DNA from: Gammaproteobacteria bacterium
GTDB lineage: Bacteria; Pseudomonadota; Gammaproteobacteria; Pseudomonadales; Halieaceae
DNA length: 64,000 nucleotides
Direction: 5' to 3'
Assembly: GCA_024742415.1 (NCBI GenBank)
Contig: JANSYN010000001.1
Span: 310,001 to 374,000 of the forward strand
Below, in pieces: positions 51,541-60,544 of this stretch. Every line of letters begins with the position of its first letter. Position 1 is the first letter of the stretch. The notes under the pieces were generated by a model that was not told the origin of the DNA, made no database searches, and saw only the letters and a list, made by a program, of their open reading frames with translations. The translations under genes and the position numbers were made by a program.

Positions 51541-52029
51541 ATGGCCGCGTACAGCAGAGAGGAAATGGAAGAAATGATGCAGCGCTGGATCGCTGTGAAC
51601 GACAAGGCCGAGCGCGAGGGCAACTGGCGCTGCCTGGCAGATTTCTTTACCGAAGATGTGGTCTACGGTTGGGATACACCCAACGGCAAATACGAATTCA
51701 ACGGCCGCGATGCCGTGCGCGAAACCTGCGTGGGTGCCGCGATGGATCCCTATCAGGGGTGGACATACCCCTACGACAAGATCGTGATCGATGAAACGCG
51801 TGGCGAAGCGTTTGTGACCTGGTGGCAAACACCCCCCGGCGCCCCCGTGCGTGAAGACGGCAGCGCTATGAAAGTGATCGGCGCGTCGTGGTTCAAGTAC
51901 GGCGGTAACTACCAGTGGAGTGAGCAGCTCGATATGTACGACTACGAGAACATTACCAATCTCATCAAGGAGTGCGTGGAAAAGGGCATCCTGGAGAAGA
52001 TGCCGGTCATGTCCAAGGAGCAGGTATGA
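51541..52029 (+). CDS. SnoaL-like (NTF2-fold) protein
   Basis: A 162-residue NTF2-fold protein: MAAYSREEMEEMMQRWIAVNDKAEREGNWRCLADFFTEDVVYGWDTPNG and ATYVTWWQTPP-type sheet residues. First gene of the P450 cluster; it overlaps no gene and is 10 bp before the P450. AGGAG is upstream of ATG 51541. Likely an enzyme or binder for the same substrate as the cluster. Confidence 0.8.
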   Translation: MAAYSREEMEEMMQRWIAVNDKAEREGNWRCLADFFTEDVVYGWDTPNGKYEFNGRDAVRETCVGAAMDPYQGWTYPYDKIVIDETRGEAFVTWWQTPPGAPVREDGSAMKVIGASWFKYGGNYQWSEQLDMYDYENITNLIKECVEKGILEKMPVMSKEQV

Positions 52030-52039
52030 GGCAACGACC

Positions 52040-53386
52040 ATGAGCGAAGCAGCAACAGCAGATCTGAAGGCGCCGCCCAAAGTCAGTGGCGAAAAACCCG
52101 GCGTTGGTCATATGGAAGAATTCGGCGTTAACTTCGCGCGCTTCCTGATGCGCTGCAACGCGGAGTGTGGCGAACTGGCGGAGTACAACATGGGCGGCCA
52201 GCAGACGGTTTTGATGAGCGGGCCCGATGCTCAGGAAGCTTTCTTCAAAACGCTGGACAGTAAACTCAGCCGGGCAGCGGCGTATCAGGCCATGGTTCCG
52301 GTGTTTGGTGAGGGTGTGATTTTCGATGCGCCGCCAGATCGCATGAAAACGCAGCTGAAGATCCAGGTCGATGCCCTGCGCTACCAGAATATGAAGGCCT
52401 ACGCCTCGGTGATTGCGCAGGAGGTGCAGGACTGGGTGGCCGAGTGGGGTGACGAGGGCGAGATGGACTTTCTCGACGAGTTTATCCAGCTCACGTTAAA
52501 CACCGCATGCCACTGCCTGCTTGGCGCTGACTTTCGTTACAAGATGACGGACGAGTTCAAATCGCTGTATCACGATCTGGAGCGTGGCCTGCAGGCGATT
52601 GCGTTTGTTGATCCGTACCTGCAGCAACCGATTTTCGAAGCGCGCGACAAAGCACGCGCCCGTTTGCAGGAATTGATCAGCGGCATTATTGCCGAGCGAC
52701 GCGCCAACAAGGACACCGTCTACGGCGATGCACTGGAAACGTTCATGTCCGGTACCTACGCCGATGGCAGCTATCTCTCCGACAACGAAGTTACGGGCCT
52801 TGTGATTGCGACCATGTTTGCCGGGCATCACACAAGTTCGGGTACGGCGGCATGGACTGCGGTAGAGCTTGCGCGCAACCCCAAAGCAACTGAAGAAGTC
52901 CTGGCCGAGGTCAATGCGCTGTACGCCAATGGTGGTGAGCTGACCATGGAAACCCTGCGGGATTTGCCGTTGCTGGAGAGATTCATCGAAGAAGTGCTGC
53001 GCATTCACCCACCGCTGGTGCTGCTGATGCGCCGCGTAATCGAAGATGTAGAATACAAGGGTACGCTGATTGAGGCGGGCAAAACCGTAGCCATCTCAAC
53101 GTATGGTTCACACCGCAACACGGATTATTTTCCCGACCCGGAGGTGTTCGACCTGCACCGCGCGAAACCCGACACACTATGGGCGTACATCCCGTTCGGG
53201 GGTGGGCCGCACAAGTGTGCCGGTAATGCCTTTGCCCTGATGCAGCTAAAATCTATCTTCGCCGCATTGCTGCCCCGGTATGAGTTTGAACTGGTGGACC
53301 CGCCGCAGAGCTATGTCGATGACCTCTCCGCGATGGTCTTGAAGCCAGGTTCACCGTGTCGGTTGCGCTATCGCCGGCGCAAATAG
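52040..53386 (+). CDS. Cytochrome P450, CYP51-type
   Basis: A 448-residue P450 with sterol-14-demethylase family motifs: the B-C region YQAMVPVFGEGVIFDAPPDRM and the I-helix FAGHHTSSGTAAW (from residue 260), then EEVLRIHPPLVLLMRRV, and the heme loop FGGGPHKCAG with Cys393. The CYP51 family uses C14-methyl sterols, but no cyclase or squalene gene is visible and the neighbours fit terpenoid or steroid breakdown. No transmembrane anchor. ATG 52040. Confidence 0.9.
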   Translation: MSEAATADLKAPPKVSGEKPGVGHMEEFGVNFARFLMRCNAECGELAEYNMGGQQTVLMSGPDAQEAFFKTLDSKLSRAAAYQAMVPVFGEGVIFDAPPDRMKTQLKIQVDALRYQNMKAYASVIAQEVQDWVAEWGDEGEMDFLDEFIQLTLNTACHCLLGADFRYKMTDEFKSLYHDLERGLQAIAFVDPYLQQPIFEARDKARARLQELISGIIAERRANKDTVYGDALETFMSGTYADGSYLSDNEVTGLVIATMFAGHHTSSGTAAWTAVELARNPKATEEVLAEVNALYANGGELTMETLRDLPLLERFIEEVLRIHPPLVLLMRRVIEDVEYKGTLIEAGKTVAISTYGSHRNTDYFPDPEVFDLHRAKPDTLWAYIPFGGGPHKCAGNAFALMQLKSIFAALLPRYEFELVDPPQSYVDDLSAMVLKPGSPCRLRYRRRK

Positions 53387-53397
53387 GAGCATACGCC

Positions 53398-53610
53398 ATG
53401 CCGCTAACTGTGAAAGTCGATCTGGAGCTCTGCCAGGGGCACAGTGTCTGCCTGAGTGAATGCCCCGCCGTGTTTGATGTGGTAGAACACGACGACGGCT
53501 ACCCGCAAGTTGTGGTGCTGCAGGAAACACCGGATGACGCGCTGCGCGACCAGGTGTTGGCCGCGGCCAGGTATTGCCCCAACCATGTGATTACTGTGGT
53601 CGAGGATTGA
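53398..53610 (+). CDS. Small ferredoxin, 3Fe-4S type
   Basis: A 70-residue ferredoxin. Cys12, Cys18 and Cys59 in CQGHSVC and YCPNHV make the CX5C...CP 3Fe-4S pattern; an extra Cys22 (SECP) and a His15 in place of the second Cys are notable. AGGAG is before ATG 53398. It directly follows the P450, the usual redox partner arrangement, as in the actinobacterial CYP51 loci. Confidence 0.88.
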   Translation: MPLTVKVDLELCQGHSVCLSECPAVFDVVEHDDGYPQVVVLQETPDDALRDQVLAAARYCPNHVITVVED

Positions 53611-53674
53611 GGCCGGCCATGGCTATGGGGCTGGCAATGAGGCTGGGAATACGGCGGGTAACGAGGGCCGGACC

Positions 53675-54709
53675 ATGAAAGTACTGGTCACCGGTGGTAC
53701 CGGCTTTGTTGGCTCGCACGTGGTGCGCAACTTGCTCGCCAGTGGCCAATCGGTGCGCCTGCTGGTGCGCGATGTCGATCGCGCCATGGCGATGGGCACA
53801 AGCGCTGGTTGGGTGATGGAAGCCAGCGACCCTGTTCCATCTCTTGAGTTTGTGCAGGGCGATATTACCGATCCCGTTTCTGTCAGTGCGGCAATCGCCG
53901 ATTGCGACGCGCTTGTGCATGCGGCCGCCGGCACCCCCATCAGAACCCGATCAGTCGACGAGATGTTTGCCGTGAATGTGGGTGGCGTAAAGCACGTGGT
54001 GACGTCGGCCCTCGCTCAGGGCGTCGAGCGCATTGTTGTTGTGTCGAGCATCACCGCAATTTTCAATGCGGATGCCAGCAAGGTTACCTCCGACGCGCCG
54101 CCGGCACGCTCGAACATGCCCTACGGCAAGAGCAAGGTTGAGGCAGAGCACTACCTGCGCGCACTGCAGGACGAGGGCGCCCCCATCGCTATTGTCTACC
54201 CTGGCGGTGTTATCGGCCCCGACGACCCCGGCTTTTCCGACACCTGTATGGCGCTCAAGCATCGCATTGAAAACGGTTTCCGCATTTTTGGCCAGGGCGG
54301 GATGCAGCATGTGGATGTGCGCGACCTGGCGGCGTTTATAGATTCGCTTGTCACGCAGGGCGGCACAGGCAGGTTTCTGCTGCCTGGTGTGTATCTCACC
54401 TGGACGGAGTTGGCCGATACCATTGAGCGTGTGTCGGGTTGTACGTTACAGCGCATACCTGCGCAGGGTTGGAAACTGCGCATGATGGGCAGGCTGATAG
54501 ACGTTGTGCGCAAGTTTCGCACGGTAGATGCCCCGATCTCCGCTGAGACCATGCGCTATGCCACGCTTTGGCCGAACATCGCCAACACCGATGAACTGCA
54601 TGCCCGCAACCTGCTGCTACGCGATCCCGCAGACACGTTCGCCGACACGCTGCGCTGGATGGTCAGGGCCGGGCACCTCGAGCCGCAGCGCTGCCCGCAA
54701 CTGCAGTAG
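53675..54709 (+). CDS. NAD-dependent epimerase/dehydratase (3-beta-HSD-like)
   Basis: A 344-residue extended SDR: MKVLVTGGTGFVGSHVVRNLLASG, LVHAAAGTPIRTRS, PYGKSKVEAEHYL and VIYPGGVIGPDDPG-type residues, with the active-site YxxxK as YGKSK. Similar to 3-beta-hydroxysteroid or dihydroflavonol reductase types. Part of the plus-strand cluster after ferredoxin, 64 bp apart. Confidence 0.85.
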   Translation: MKVLVTGGTGFVGSHVVRNLLASGQSVRLLVRDVDRAMAMGTSAGWVMEASDPVPSLEFVQGDITDPVSVSAAIADCDALVHAAAGTPIRTRSVDEMFAVNVGGVKHVVTSALAQGVERIVVVSSITAIFNADASKVTSDAPPARSNMPYGKSKVEAEHYLRALQDEGAPIAIVYPGGVIGPDDPGFSDTCMALKHRIENGFRIFGQGGMQHVDVRDLAAFIDSLVTQGGTGRFLLPGVYLTWTELADTIERVSGCTLQRIPAQGWKLRMMGRLIDVVRKFRTVDAPISAETMRYATLWPNIANTDELHARNLLLRDPADTFADTLRWMVRAGHLEPQRCPQLQ

Positions 54710-54769
54710 CGCGCCAGCAACCGCCCGCTGCCCAGCACCTGCGAATCAAATGACGAGTGAGCATTTGCC

Positions 54770-55255
54770 ATGGACACAACACCAGGACGCGCGTTTTATT
54801 TTGAAGATTACAGCGCCGGTGAGCAGCAGCGCGCCGGCAGCTATGAGGTCACTGCAACCGAAATCATTCACTTTGCGCGGCAGTGGGATCCACAGCCCTT
54901 TCATATCGATGAGGCGGCGGCAAAGGCTTCCGTGTTTGGTGGCCTCACGGCCTGCTCAGCGCATATCTTTTCAATTTTCTGTATTACCAGCCAGCAGTGG
55001 CAGAGCGGGGTTGTGCAGCAAGCGGTGGCGGGCCTGGGGTTTGACGAAATGCGCATGCTGCGTCCGGTGTATGCCGGCGACACGCTGCAATGCGTATCGA
55101 CCATAGAATCGGTACGCGATTCGAACAGCAGGCCGGACTGCGGTATCGTGGTGTACGCCACGCAGTTGCTCAACCAGCGTAATGAAACCGTTTTCAGTAT
55201 CAAGGCGGCGAGCCTGATTGCGCGGCGTCCGACAGCCGGTGATGTCGAGCCCTGA
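54770..55255 (+). CDS. MaoC-like dehydratase
   Basis: A 161-residue hotdog hydratase: TPGRAFYFEDYSAGEQQRAGSYEVTATEIIHFARQWDPQPFHIDEAAAKASVFGGLTACSAH contains the MaoC hydratase segment (DPQPFHID, then GGLTACSAH). Probable enoyl-CoA or related hydration step in the cluster. Start ATG 54770; the 61 bp spacing from the previous gene is unremarkable. Confidence 0.88.
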   Translation: MDTTPGRAFYFEDYSAGEQQRAGSYEVTATEIIHFARQWDPQPFHIDEAAAKASVFGGLTACSAHIFSIFCITSQQWQSGVVQQAVAGLGFDEMRMLRPVYAGDTLQCVSTIESVRDSNSRPDCGIVVYATQLLNQRNETVFSIKAASLIARRPTAGDVEP

Positions 55256-55281
55256 CTGCCATTTCTTAAAGAGAGGCCAGC

Positions 55282-57399
55282 GTGTCCAAGAGCAGCTTTG
55301 CGCAGCACCGCCAGTTTCCGCTGTTGTCCTCGGCGGCGCAGATTGGCGCCATGACGCTGAAAAACCGCATGGTCATGTCACCCATGACCACCGCCTATTG
55401 CAACGATGACCAGACACCCAGTGAGCGCCTGATACGCTACTTTGAGGAGCGTGCGCGCGGCGGTGTCGGGCTGATCACCATGGAATTGATCACCATCGAC
55501 GAGACACACCGCTATATGCATCGTTCGATGACGCTGGGCCACGATCGTTACATCGAGCACCATCGCCGGATTACCGAGCGGCTGCACGCGCATGGCGCAA
55601 AGGTGCAGCCGCAGATCAGCCACACCGGCCCCGAAAGCGTGGCCCCCCTGTTTGATGGCCCGCAACCGTTGGGCCCCTCGGTCAATGTCGCGCCCGTTTG
55701 GGGCTGGGCGTCGCGGCCACTGGCACTCACCGAATTGCCCGCGATCGCGCGCCAGTACGGCGAAGCGGCGCGACGCGCCCGCGAAGCGGGCTACGACGGT
55801 ATCGAGCTGCATGCCGCGCACTGCTACAACCTGCTGGCGTCGTTTCTGTCACCGCTGCGTAACAAGCGCAGAGACGACTATTCGGCGTTCAGGGCCGAAA
55901 CGCGCACCCGCCTGATCACCGAGGTGCTGGGTGAAATCAAGGCGCGCGCTGGCAAGGATTTTCCGGTGACACTGAGCATCTCGGGCTACGAGCGCACACC
56001 TGGCGGTCGCTCACTTGACGATACGCAGCGCCTGGCGCCGGAGCTGGTGGCGGCAGGGGTGGATTGCTTTCGCGTCAGCGGTGGCATATCGGATGCGCTG
56101 GTGACGATGATGGTCGGTCGTTCCGATTACGGCGATGCACACAATGTAGCGCAGGCGGCGGCGATTAAAAGCGTGGTCGATGTGCCGGTGATGCTCGTGG
56201 GACGCCTCCATGATCCGGAAGTGGCCGAGACCATTCTCGCCCAGGGCAAGGCGGACCTGATCGCCATGGCCAGGCCATTACTGGCGGACCCGTATCTGCC
56301 CCAGAAGGTGCTGCGCGGCGCCCCGGGGAAGATTCGCCGCTGTATTTCCTGTGAGCATTGTATTGACTCGATGCAGACGCACGACAACCTGGCCTGCGCC
56401 GTCAACCCCTATTCCGGGCGCGAGGCAGACCAGCCGCGCGCTAGCGGCGTGAAAAAAATTCTGGTGGTGGGTGCTGGAGCAGCGGGGCTCGAGGCCGCGC
56501 GACAGGCCGCTGAATTGGGCCACCGCGTGATCATCATGGAGCGCCAGAAGCGGCTGGGCGGCTCACTGTTGCTGGCATCGACCGTACACAGCGATAACCA
56601 GCGGTTTCTGGAGTGGTTACTGGCTGAAGTGCAGCGCCTGCCCATAGAAATTCGCACAGGCTGTAGCGCAACGCCCGCTAGCGTGCGCGCAGAGAATGCT
56701 GATGCCGTGATCGTGGCCACCGGGGCGCTCGTCGAGACGCCCGCCATACCAGGTGTGGAGCAGGCGCATGTGCTCACAGGCGCACTGATGCGGCAGTTGG
56801 TGGCGGGTGCGATCAGCGCACAGGAGGCGCACCGGCTGCCCCGCTGGCAGCGCCGGGCCATAACGCTGACCATGCCCTACATCGAACGTGGGCTCACCCC
56901 GGCGGTGCTGCGCACGGCCAGTCGCTGGTGGTTGCCCCTTGGGCGCTCCGTACTGATTGTTGGCGCGGACCTGGCGGCGGTGGAGCTTGCCGAGTTTTTG
57001 GCGCGACGTGGGCGCAAGGTTCACGTGCTGGATGAAGGCAGCAAGATCATCCCGGAAGTGGGCAAGAAGCGTCGCCATGAACACATGGATCGGCTTGACC
57101 AGTTGCAGGTTGTGGTCAATACCGGCATTACCCTGGTGCGAATCGCAACGGACGGCGTCGTCATTCGCGCGCCAGGTGGCGAGCGTTTGATCACGGCGGA
57201 CAGCATTATAGTCGCGGGCAGGCCCGTGGCCGACACCCGTCTTGCTCAGGCGCTGCAAGAGGCAGGCTGTGCTGTTACAACGATTGGCGACTGCACAGGG
57301 CTGGGCTTGATCGCCGGCGCAACCGCCGATGCGGCGCGGGCACTTGAGGCTATCGAAGCCCTGGCAAACGCGCAGGCTGAGGTTGTCAACACCGGTTGA
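55282..57399 (+). CDS. OYE-type NADH:flavin oxidoreductase with FAD/NAD domain
   Basis: A 705-residue 2,4-dienoyl-CoA-reductase-like enzyme: an OYE/FMN barrel (LSSAAQIGAMTLKNRMVMSPMTT, GYDGIELHAAHCYNLLASFLSPLRNKR), a 4Fe-4S site (Cys354, Cys357, Cys360, Cys372 in CISCEHCIDS...LAC) and a C-terminal FAD/NADH domain with LVVGAGAAGLEAARQAAELGH. Reduces double bonds. Start GTG 55282 with AGAGAGG upstream. Ends the operon; a repeat array follows. Confidence 0.9.
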   Translation: MSKSSFAQHRQFPLLSSAAQIGAMTLKNRMVMSPMTTAYCNDDQTPSERLIRYFEERARGGVGLITMELITIDETHRYMHRSMTLGHDRYIEHHRRITERLHAHGAKVQPQISHTGPESVAPLFDGPQPLGPSVNVAPVWGWASRPLALTELPAIARQYGEAARRAREAGYDGIELHAAHCYNLLASFLSPLRNKRRDDYSAFRAETRTRLITEVLGEIKARAGKDFPVTLSISGYERTPGGRSLDDTQRLAPELVAAGVDCFRVSGGISDALVTMMVGRSDYGDAHNVAQAAAIKSVVDVPVMLVGRLHDPEVAETILAQGKADLIAMARPLLADPYLPQKVLRGAPGKIRRCISCEHCIDSMQTHDNLACAVNPYSGREADQPRASGVKKILVVGAGAAGLEAARQAAELGHRVIIMERQKRLGGSLLLASTVHSDNQRFLEWLLAEVQRLPIEIRTGCSATPASVRAENADAVIVATGALVETPAIPGVEQAHVLTGALMRQLVAGAISAQEAHRLPRWQRRAITLTMPYIERGLTPAVLRTASRWWLPLGRSVLIVGADLAAVELAEFLARRGRKVHVLDEGSKIIPEVGKKRRHEHMDRLDQLQVVVNTGITLVRIATDGVVIRAPGGERLITADSIIVAGRPVADTRLAQALQEAGCAVTTIGDCTGLGLIAGATADAARALEAIEALANAQAEVVNTG

Positions 57400-57455
57400 T
57401 CGCTTCGGGCCCCGGCAGCGCACCGGCCCCAGTTGCGCCTCGGTGAGCAGGTAGT

Positions 57456-57581
57456 AGAGATCAGCTGATAACTATCAGGCCGGAACGATCAGGTCATAAT
57501 TATCAGGGCGCAATGATCAGGTCACAATGATCAGGGCTTAGTATTCAGTGCTTAACTATCAGGTCGTGATGATCAGGCGTA
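57456..57581. repeat. 14-bp tandem repeat running over the rapA stop
   Basis: Eight consecutive 14-mers starting at 57470, 57484, 57498, 57512, 57526, 57540, 57554 and 57568 follow AANNATCAGGNCNN; another degenerate copy begins at 57456. The last two units lie in the rapA coding end, the rest in the gap after the OYE gene. The unit length is not a multiple of three. Confidence 0.9.
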
Positions 57582-60321
57582 ACGCCTGCAGTTGCAGCTT
57601 GGCATGTCGTATGTGAACAGCGCATTCTTCAATCCGGTGATGCAGGTTGTCCAGTTCATCCTGGCGTATCGAGGGATTCACCTGGCTCAGGGCGGTCAGC
57701 CGTTCAAGTTCAGCCCCGAGCAGGGCGCGCATCTGTGCTTCTGCCTCGCGCAGTATGTTGTCCAGGCGGCCATTGGCAACCTCGGCCGCCAGCAGCATTT
57801 TGTCTTCCACCTCACTGCGCACCTGTTTGATGATGGCAAGGGCCGTGGGTTTTTTCACGCCCTCGATGAGTTCGTTCAGGCGGGAGTGGGGCACGACATC
57901 GGCCAGGTCCTTGCCGCGAGCATCCACCAGCAGGCGCAGCGGTGTCAGGGGCAGGAATCTGTCTACACCCAGCTGGGCCGGGGCAATACAACTGACCGTG
58001 TACAGCACCTCCAGTAACAGCGTGCCAGCGGGAACGCCCTTGAGTTTCAGCGTGCCCATGGCCGCGTTGCCGAGCTCGGTGGACTGCACCATTTCCATCG
58101 ACTCCAGCACCATGGGATGTTCCCAGGTGACGAATTCCATGTCTTCCCTGGCCAGGGCTTTGTCGCGACTGAACGTAATACTGGTGCCTTCCTCTCGCAG
58201 GTGCGGAAAGTGTCCCGTGAGCATGTGCTCTCCGGGCCTGAGAATCAGGCTGTGTTCAGAGTGAAAGTCCTGTTCGACACCAAAAATGTCGCAGAGATTT
58301 TCAAGATACTCGGGCAGGGCGTCCGTGGATTGCGCCTGCTCAATCTGTTCGATCACCTGCGCGGCAATCTCGGGCTTGCAGGAATTTCGTTCCAGCAGCT
58401 TGTCGCGCCCGGCGCTGAGCTCTTCGCGTGTGCGTGCGGTGAGCGCTGCGGTGTCTGCAAGCAGGCTGGCAAAGTCCCCGGAAGGGGCCAGCAATTCGCA
58501 GTGCAGTCTGTCCCTGAAGGTTTCCAGGATCATGTGCCCCGCAGAGCAGCTGGTGCGAAAAACATCCAGGCCCGCGTCATACCACTGGAAGAGTCGCTCC
58601 TGCGCAGTGTGCTGAAGATAGGGCACATGAATGTTCACATCCTGCTGCTGTCCGATGCGGTCAAGCCTGCCGATGCGTTGCTCCAGCAGATCGGGATTCA
58701 TAGGCAGGTCAAACAGAATCAGGTGATGGGCAAACTGGAAGTTACGCCCTTCACTGCCGATTTCCGAACAGACCAGCGTCTGCGCGCCGGCGACTTCGTC
58801 GGCAAAGTAGGCTGCCGCCCTGTCGCGTTCGATGATGGACAAGCCTTCATAGAACGCAGCCGAGCGAATACCGGCGCGCAGGTGCAGGTGGTGTTCCAGT
58901 GCAACTGCGGTGTCGGCATGTGCACAAATCACCAGCGCCTTCGCCGGACGCAGTGTTTTCAAAGTGTCCACCAGCCACTGCACGCGCGGGTCAAAGGCCA
59001 GCCAGCTATCGTCCGTATAGGGCAGCTCGGGGTAGAGCGTCTCTTCCAGGGACAGCGTCGCGTGACTGTAGGCGTCTGGCGTAGCCAGCGGGTCGCTGTG
59101 CAGCACGCGGTTGGGGAATCCGGCGATAGCCGCGCGTGTATTCCTGAACAGCACACGGCCTGTGCCGTGTCGATCGAGTATCTGCTCGATCAGCACCTGC
59201 GGTGGCAGCGTGGGATCCAGGTCATCTGGCAGGCCGCTGACAGGCTCGCCGCGTGACAGCTGATCCACGAGGTCACTCCATTGACGGTAGCGGGATTCCT
59301 CTTCACGAAATGCCTCCAGGTCGTGAAAGCGTGAGGGGTCGAGCAGGCGCAATCTGGCGAAATGGCTGTCCAGTCCTACTTGCTCGGGTGTTGCGGTCAA
59401 CAACAACAGGCCAGCGGCCTGGCGGCTGAGCTGCTCCACGAGGCGGTAATGCGCACCGCTGGCAGCCTCTGACCATTGTAAATGGTGGGCCTCGTCGATC
59501 GCGGCGATATCCCAGTGTGCCGCCAGCACGCTGGCCATCAGATCGGGGCGCTCATCAAACAGATCCAGGCTGCACAGTACCAGCTGTTCGGCTTCAAAGG
59601 GGTTTTCGTCGGCAACGGCGTCAACGCGTTCTGCATCAAACAGCGCAAAGTGCAGATTAAAGCGGCGCAGCATTTCCACCAGCCATTGGTGGAGTAACGT
59701 CGGCGGCACGATGACCAGCACGCGCGCGGCACGGCCAGTGAGCAGCTGCTGCTGAATAATCATGCCCGCTTCTATGGTCTTGCCCAAACCGACTTCATCG
59801 GCAAGCAATACTCGCGGTGCATGCCGCGAACCGACTTCATTAGCGATGTAAATCTGGTGGGGTAGCAGGTTGGTTCTTGACCCCAACAGCCCGCGCGCGG
59901 GTGAGCGTTGCAGGGCGTCGAGGTGAGTAAAGGTGGCAACACGCAGTGCGAAGGCACTGTTGCGATCGAAATGACCATTGAGCAGGCGCTGTTGTGGCGT
60001 TGTCAGCGCAATGAAGGGGTTGAGCTCCAGTTCAGAGATGCCAATCTGCTGGTCATGGTGGTCTGTACCAATATACATCAGCAGTCCGTTCTGCTCATGA
60101 ACCTGGCTGACGACCAGTTCAACCTCCTCGGTGGTGGAGATAAGGTCGCCCACTTTAAAGCGCAGGCGGGTGAGCGGCGCGTTATCGGTTGCGTAGGTTC
60201 GCTCTTCACCCACGGCGGGAAAGGCCAGCGTTACCCTGCGGCCTTCAAAGTCGACAACAACGCCCAAACCGAGCTGTGCATCAGCGTGGCTGACCCAGCG
60301 CTGTCCGATGATGTAATCCAT
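57559..60321 (-). CDS. rapA: RNA polymerase-associated helicase RapA (HepA)
   Basis: A 920-residue SWI2/SNF2 ATPase that recycles RNA polymerase. It opens with an N-terminal Tudor-like domain (DYIIGQRWVSHADAQLGLGVVVDF), then LADEVGLGKTIEAGMII (Walker A), AAIDEAHHLQW, ATPEQ and helicase C motif EQRIGRLDRIGQ. The tail ends QALRLIITT, within the 14-bp repeat. Length matches E. coli RapA (968). ATG 60321. Confidence 0.96.
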   Translation of the reverse strand: MDYIIGQRWVSHADAQLGLGVVVDFEGRRVTLAFPAVGEERTYATDNAPLTRLRFKVGDLISTTEEVELVVSQVHEQNGLLMYIGTDHHDQQIGISELELNPFIALTTPQQRLLNGHFDRNSAFALRVATFTHLDALQRSPARGLLGSRTNLLPHQIYIANEVGSRHAPRVLLADEVGLGKTIEAGMIIQQQLLTGRAARVLVIVPPTLLHQWLVEMLRRFNLHFALFDAERVDAVADENPFEAEQLVLCSLDLFDERPDLMASVLAAHWDIAAIDEAHHLQWSEAASGAHYRLVEQLSRQAAGLLLLTATPEQVGLDSHFARLRLLDPSRFHDLEAFREEESRYRQWSDLVDQLSRGEPVSGLPDDLDPTLPPQVLIEQILDRHGTGRVLFRNTRAAIAGFPNRVLHSDPLATPDAYSHATLSLEETLYPELPYTDDSWLAFDPRVQWLVDTLKTLRPAKALVICAHADTAVALEHHLHLRAGIRSAAFYEGLSIIERDRAAAYFADEVAGAQTLVCSEIGSEGRNFQFAHHLILFDLPMNPDLLEQRIGRLDRIGQQQDVNIHVPYLQHTAQERLFQWYDAGLDVFRTSCSAGHMILETFRDRLHCELLAPSGDFASLLADTAALTARTREELSAGRDKLLERNSCKPEIAAQVIEQIEQAQSTDALPEYLENLCDIFGVEQDFHSEHSLILRPGEHMLTGHFPHLREEGTSITFSRDKALAREDMEFVTWEHPMVLESMEMVQSTELGNAAMGTLKLKGVPAGTLLLEVLYTVSCIAPAQLGVDRFLPLTPLRLLVDARGKDLADVVPHSRLNELIEGVKKPTALAIIKQVRSEVEDKMLLAAEVANGRLDNILREAEAQMRALLGAELERLTALSQVNPSIRQDELDNLHHRIEECAVHIRHAKLQLQALRLIITT

Positions 60322-60544
60322 AAAGTCCGGTGAAATTCAGTCGTGTGTGTGGTGGTTGCAGAGGGCGCGTAGTGTAGCACCGAATGCCCTGCATGACCCC
60401 TGCAGGGGCGGGAATAAGACCCCTGGCAAGGCGCCGCGGAAACGGCGCGGCGGTGATGGCAGCCGTTGCTGATCGTATCGGCAGTGGCGCAGCCAGTGTT
60501 TGTGGCGTGCAGTTCGGCAGGCTCGTACGCGCTGGCGGTTCCGG

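Noticed and set aside
57456-57581. 14-bp array as an attachment site or CRISPR
   Set aside because: Units are too short and contiguous without spacers, and there is no integrase or cas gene nearby.
58117-59256. Plus-strand frame of 379 codons inside rapA
   Set aside because: Antisense shadow of rapA with no support of its own.
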